A stretch of 34,149 bases of DNA from positions 1 through 34,149 of the forward strand of contig DAIDGU010000057.1 in assembly GCA_027459785.1 (NCBI GenBank), written 5' to 3'. Below the pieces are notes generated by a model. It ran no database searches and had not been told where the DNA came from. It worked only from the letters and a program-made list of their open reading frames with translations. Below are positions 31,418-34,149 of this stretch, piece by piece (within the stretch, counting starts at the first letter, position 1; each line of letters begins with the position of its first letter). This DNA comes from Ktedonobacteria bacterium. GTDB taxonomy: Bacteria; Chloroflexota; Ktedonobacteria; Ktedonobacterales; JACDGC01. Made by a program: the position numbers and the translations under genes.

Positions 31418-32389
31418 ATGGCGACGAACACGCAGTTACCAGCGCGGGAGCCGGTGCCGGACCCTGCCGCCGCCCGGCCCCTGGCGGTGCATGTCATCCA
31501 GGCGAAGGCCGTGCTGAACCGCATGCGCCCCTTCCGCCAGCAGAACAGCGCGGCGGTGCAGATCGCGGAGTGGAGTATCAATCCCTATCGTGGCTGCCAG
31601 CACGGTTGCGCCTATTGCTATGCCCGCCGCACGCACACCGACTTCGACATGAACGGCGCGGCGGATTTCGAGCGCGAGATCTTCGTGAAGGCGGGCGCGG
31701 CGGAGATTTTGCGGCAAGAGTTGCGGGCGCGGCGGCGCGGCACGTGGCACGCGCCCGTCGTCATCGGCACCGCCGTCGATCCCTATCAGCCGGTGGAAGG
31801 CTCCTGGCGCGTGACGCGCGGGATTCTGGAAGAACTGCGCATTGCCCGTGCGCCGGTGCAGATCATCACCAAGAATACGATGGTCATGCGCGACGCCGAC
31901 CTCCTGGCCGAGATCGCGCGGCACAACCACTGCGCCGTCTTCATCAGCATCACCACGCTGGATGCCGACCTGGCCCGCCGGCTGGAGCCGGCCACTCCGC
32001 CGCCGCTGAAGCGCCTGGCGGCGGTGCGCACGTTGGTGGCGCACGGCGTGCCGGCGGGCGTGATGCTCGCGCCGATCCTGCCGTGGCTCACCGACGGGCG
32101 TGGCGAACTGGAAGCCCTGGCGCTGGCCGCGCACCGCCATCAGGCGCAATGGCTCAGTTCCGGCACGCTGCGGCTGCACCCCGATGTGCGCCCCGTCTTC
32201 CTGGCCTGGCTGGCGCGTGAGCGGCCCGACCTGGTGGACCGTTACACCGACTGGTATCGCTGGACCGAAGCACCGGCCTACTACCGCGAGCGCCTGCACA
32301 GCCGCATGGCGACGATCCGCACCGCGTTGGGCCTGCCGGACGGGCCGCCGGCATATGAACCCCAAACGGTGCAGATGACGCTCTTTTGA
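31418..32389 (+). CDS. Radical SAM protein, Rv2578c-like (SplB-related)
   Basis: 323 residues from the ATG at 31418, which has GGAGG 8 nt upstream; nine more residues are possible from 31391. The iron-sulfur cluster motif is Cys60-x3-Cys64-x2-Cys67 within NPYRGCQHGCAYCYARR. Downstream are VIGTAVDPYQPVEGSWRVTRGILE, VQIITKNTMVMRDADLL, and HNHCAVFISITTLDADLARRLEP of the SAM barrel. The family is widespread, related to spore photoproduct lyase, and lacks an assigned reaction. Single gene with its own likely promoter. Confidence 0.88.
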   Translation: MATNTQLPAREPVPDPAAARPLAVHVIQAKAVLNRMRPFRQQNSAAVQIAEWSINPYRGCQHGCAYCYARRTHTDFDMNGAADFEREIFVKAGAAEILRQELRARRRGTWHAPVVIGTAVDPYQPVEGSWRVTRGILEELRIARAPVQIITKNTMVMRDADLLAEIARHNHCAVFISITTLDADLARRLEPATPPPLKRLAAVRTLVAHGVPAGVMLAPILPWLTDGRGELEALALAAHRHQAQWLSSGTLRLHPDVRPVFLAWLARERPDLVDRYTDWYRWTEAPAYYRERLHSRMATIRTALGLPDGPPAYEPQTVQMTLF

Positions 32390-32480
32390 TTGCATACGCC
32401 GTTGCCGTTCGCTTCTACGATCCCACTGCTTGATCGATCCACCCCTGTATAGCATGCCGGCTGTTGCGCTTCTCCCGGCG

Positions 32481-33119
32481 TTACGGATAGAGTTGCGCGC
32501 CGAGCTTCGTCGCCTGATGCGCGCTCAGCGTGAATGCGCTGCCGTTCCACGTGTAGGTGTCTGTGACCCAAGCATCTGGGCAGCATTCTGGAACAGCAGG
32601 GGAAGAAAAGCCATAACCGCTCAGTTCCAGCTTTTGCCCCAGAATACCCTCGGTAAGTACACTTACCAGCGGAACTTTGGGAGCCGCTAAGGGTAACTGC
32701 CCAACCATCGTTGGATTGCTGGCGTTGCCGGAATAGACCAGAATGGTCGTGCCGGTATCCATGTGGCCGATGCAGCCATAGGGAACAATGACATCCAACG
32801 CATTCGTGCGCGTGATGTACCCAAAGAGGGGATCAAACACATGCAGACGCACGCCGTTGCTGCTGAGGGGGCCGTAGCCGTTCACCACCGTGACCTTCGC
32901 GCCACCATTCATCTGACACAGGTCGGGATAGCTCGTATTCAACCAGTCAATCGAGTCGAGACTTGTCGCTGTAGGTGTAGCTGTTGCGGCAACAGAAGAG
33001 GACACGGTTGATGATGAAATTGTAGTGGCGCTGCCACTGGTCGTGACGGTGACAGTACCGTTGGCACAACCGGCCAAAAGTGCCAGGGACAGGAAGAGGG
33101 CGCAAAGACCGTAGCGCAT
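32481..33119 (-). CDS. Predicted lipoprotein of unknown family
   Basis: 212 residues from the ATG at 33119 (AAAGGA upstream). A short signal sequence with lipobox LALLAGC; Cys18 would be lipidated after cleavage, placing the protein outside the membrane. A Ser/Thr-rich linker (about 20-52) leads to a folded domain with WLNTSYPDLCQMNGG, GYGPLSSNGVRLHVFD, VIVPYGCIGHMDTGTTILVYSGN and the cysteine pair ECC near the end. No family was recognised. It probably is an exposed binding domain on a flexible stalk. Confidence 0.75.
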   Translation of the reverse strand: MRYGLCALFLSLALLAGCANGTVTVTTSGSATTISSSTVSSSVAATATPTATSLDSIDWLNTSYPDLCQMNGGAKVTVVNGYGPLSSNGVRLHVFDPLFGYITRTNALDVIVPYGCIGHMDTGTTILVYSGNASNPTMVGQLPLAAPKVPLVSVLTEGILGQKLELSGYGFSSPAVPECCPDAWVTDTYTWNGSAFTLSAHQATKLGAQLYP

Positions 33120-33203
33120 GGAAACTTTTCCTTTCTTTTCAACGAAAACCAAGTTTCGTACTGAGATCAACGTGAGAGAAAGGAAAATGCAGGTGGTATA
33201 ATT

Positions 33204-33836
33204 TCACACCTGTTGCTCGATCAGTGCCACGCGCGTCATCTCCTTGCCGTTGAGATAGCCGGAGTGGCAGCCTGTGACGGCGAAGCCCATCTCTTGCAGA
33301 TCCTGATCGATGGTCAGGTGGGCGCGCGGATCGCGGCTGCTGGCATATTCGGCGACCAGCAGCGTGCCGCCTAGCGCGAGGAACTCCGCCAGCAATCGCG
33401 CGATAAAGGGTTGGCGCAGGTGTTCCGGCACCAGTTCCGGCAAGGTGCTGACGTAGTCGAACCGACGCGGCGGCGACCAGTCCCAGGCATTGCCGACAAA
33501 GAGCTGATCGGCGTACTGCGGCAGCCGCTGCCGCGCCAGATCGATCAGCTTCGCGGAGATGTCGAGGCCATAGGGCGCGAGCGCGATGCCATGTTCCGCC
33601 GTCCACCGCACCATGCACTCGATGAGATAGCCGTTGGCGCAGCCTATATCCAGCCATGTGCCATCGTGGGTGATGCCATCGGCGATGGGCCGGCGCAGCG
33701 CCGCCCAGTCCGCCGCCGTGCGCGGCGTGTGCAATCCCACCCCCGACTGCTGCCACGGCTGCTCCCCGTCGAGATACGCCGTTTCGAGCAGCGTCTTATT
33801 GTCCGCGAACCAGTGCGCGAGTGCGAGATCGTCCAT
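33204..33836 (-). CDS. SAM-dependent methyltransferase, class I
   Basis: 210 residues from the ATG at 33836 (GTG one codon earlier), with GGAG 8 nt upstream. Motif I WLDIGCANGYLIECM, then YGLDISAKLIDLARQRLPQYADQLFVGNAWDW (motif II and adenine-binding), the FDYVSTLPELV strand, and LGGTLLVAEYASS. Target unknown. A -10-like TGGTATAAT on the opposite strand lies at 33194-33202, facing into the 3' end of this gene. Confidence 0.82.
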   Translation of the reverse strand: MDDLALAHWFADNKTLLETAYLDGEQPWQQSGVGLHTPRTAADWAALRRPIADGITHDGTWLDIGCANGYLIECMVRWTAEHGIALAPYGLDISAKLIDLARQRLPQYADQLFVGNAWDWSPPRRFDYVSTLPELVPEHLRQPFIARLLAEFLALGGTLLVAEYASSRDPRAHLTIDQDLQEMGFAVTGCHSGYLNGKEMTRVALIEQQV

Positions 33837-33861
33837 CACAAGCTCTCCTTATTGGACGCGG

Positions 33862-33917
33862 GCGGTTGAAACCGCGCCGGAGGGGCGTTCCGCCACAACA
33901 CCCATCGACATGGGTGT
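33862..33917. repeat. Three-hairpin dispersed repeat, copy 2
   Basis: GCGGTT/AACCGC (33862-33875), GGCG/CGCC, and ACACCCAT-CGAC-ATGGGTGT (33898-33917). Same architecture and CGAC loop as 4841-4896, with the third stem changed on both arms. It lies upstream of the methyltransferase gene. Confidence 0.75.
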
Positions 33918-33977
33918 CCGCAAGACTTGCCGGATGCACTGTTAAGAGACAGTTTCAACTGAAAAGAGATCGAACAT

Positions 33978-34050
33978 GAAGGCCACGAAACGTTTTGCAC
34001 GCTTTTCCCTTTTCGTGTCCTTCTTTTCCTTCGTGACCTTCGTGTCTCGT
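33978..34050. repeat. TTCGTG-rich repeat with inverted arms downstream of tpiA
   Basis: GAAGGCCACGAAA (33978-33990) pairs with TTTCGTGTCCTTC (34011-34023) with one mismatch; further TTCGTG units continue to about 34050. Family shared with 25637-25676. The inverted arms may serve as a terminator for tpiA. Confidence 0.6.
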
Positions 34051-34057
34051 CCTTCCA

Positions 34058-34149
34058 TCAACTGCTCGCTTTCGCCGAGGCGATGATCTGCGCGATATCG
34101 ACGAACTCCGGCTTGAGGCTTGCGCCGCCGACCAGCGCGCCGTCGATCT
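34058..34149 (-). CDS. tpiA: Triosephosphate isomerase, C-terminal fragment
   Basis: The last 29 codons and TGA are inside the window; the gene continues beyond the right edge. The residues IDGALVGGASLKPEFVDIAQII match the conserved phosphate-binding C-terminus of triosephosphate isomerase (GALVGGASL), the glycolytic enzyme that interconverts dihydroxyacetone phosphate and glyceraldehyde 3-phosphate. Confidence 0.9.
   Translation of the reverse strand, partial: IDGALVGGASLKPEFVDIAQIIASAKASS

Noticed and set aside
33194..33202. TGGTATAAT as a promoter for a + strand gene
   Set aside because: It points into the 3' end of the methyltransferase and no supported + strand gene follows.

Overview
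The window reads as a high-GC bacterial chromosome segment, most likely from Chloroflexota (Ktedonobacteria-like). The arguments are an asp23(yqhY)-nusB-acpP block next to rpmF-fabD-fabG, an MglA-type GTPase, a DUF1616 membrane protein, NrdR, several extended -10 promoters (TGnTATACT), and an IscB element, a nuclease family known to be greatly expanded in Ktedonobacter. The assignment is an inference from gene content. No rRNA, tRNA or CRISPR array was seen.

1-15.6 kb is an exopolysaccharide/secondary-metabolite island. It holds a 1232-residue protein fusing two GT2 glycosyltransferase domains to a Wzx-like flippase, a DPM1-like GT2, a stand-alone adenylation-thiolation-thioesterase (A-T-TE) NRPS-like enzyme with a glycine-like specificity code and a cysteine thioesterase nucleophile, a membrane-anchored GH16 glucanase, a DUF1616 protein, a hexapeptide acetyltransferase, a GT-C-like membrane protein and a GT4 glycosyltransferase. 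A Sfp-type phosphopantetheinyl transferase that could activate the NRPS-like enzyme and a membrane GT2 follow. Together they look like a machine that builds, modifies, exports and trims a surface glycan.

15.7-19.2 kb is a housekeeping fatty-acid operon: rpmF, fabD, fabG, asp23, nusB, acpP, closed by an intrinsic terminator. fabD carries an in-frame insertion made of dispersed repeats. 19.2-22.3 kb holds a methyltransferase behind a near-consensus sigma-70 promoter, a YCII protein, a RidA-like protein lacking the usual arginine, and an alpha/beta hydrolase.

22.28-23.85 kb is a compact OMEGA element: an intact IscB nuclease gene, an upstream omega (HEARO-like) RNA region, and near-identical 21-nt hairpins at both ends. 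No tnpA is present. It sits directly upstream of, and co-directional with, the hydrolase. This is the strongest candidate for an RNA-guided system here.

23.9-34.1 kb is mostly housekeeping: nrdR with a small membrane protein, an FtsL-like division protein, mglA and metG from mirror-image divergent promoters, an NnrS-like membrane protein, a chain of SRPBCC protein, 33-codon ORF and P-loop kinase, a radical SAM protein, a lipoprotein, a methyltransferase, and the 3' end of tpiA at the right edge. Several dispersed repeat families (a GGACATTCCTGTCC-like palindrome, a three-hairpin repeat with covarying stems, a TTCGTG-rich repeat) mark the gaps between genes.
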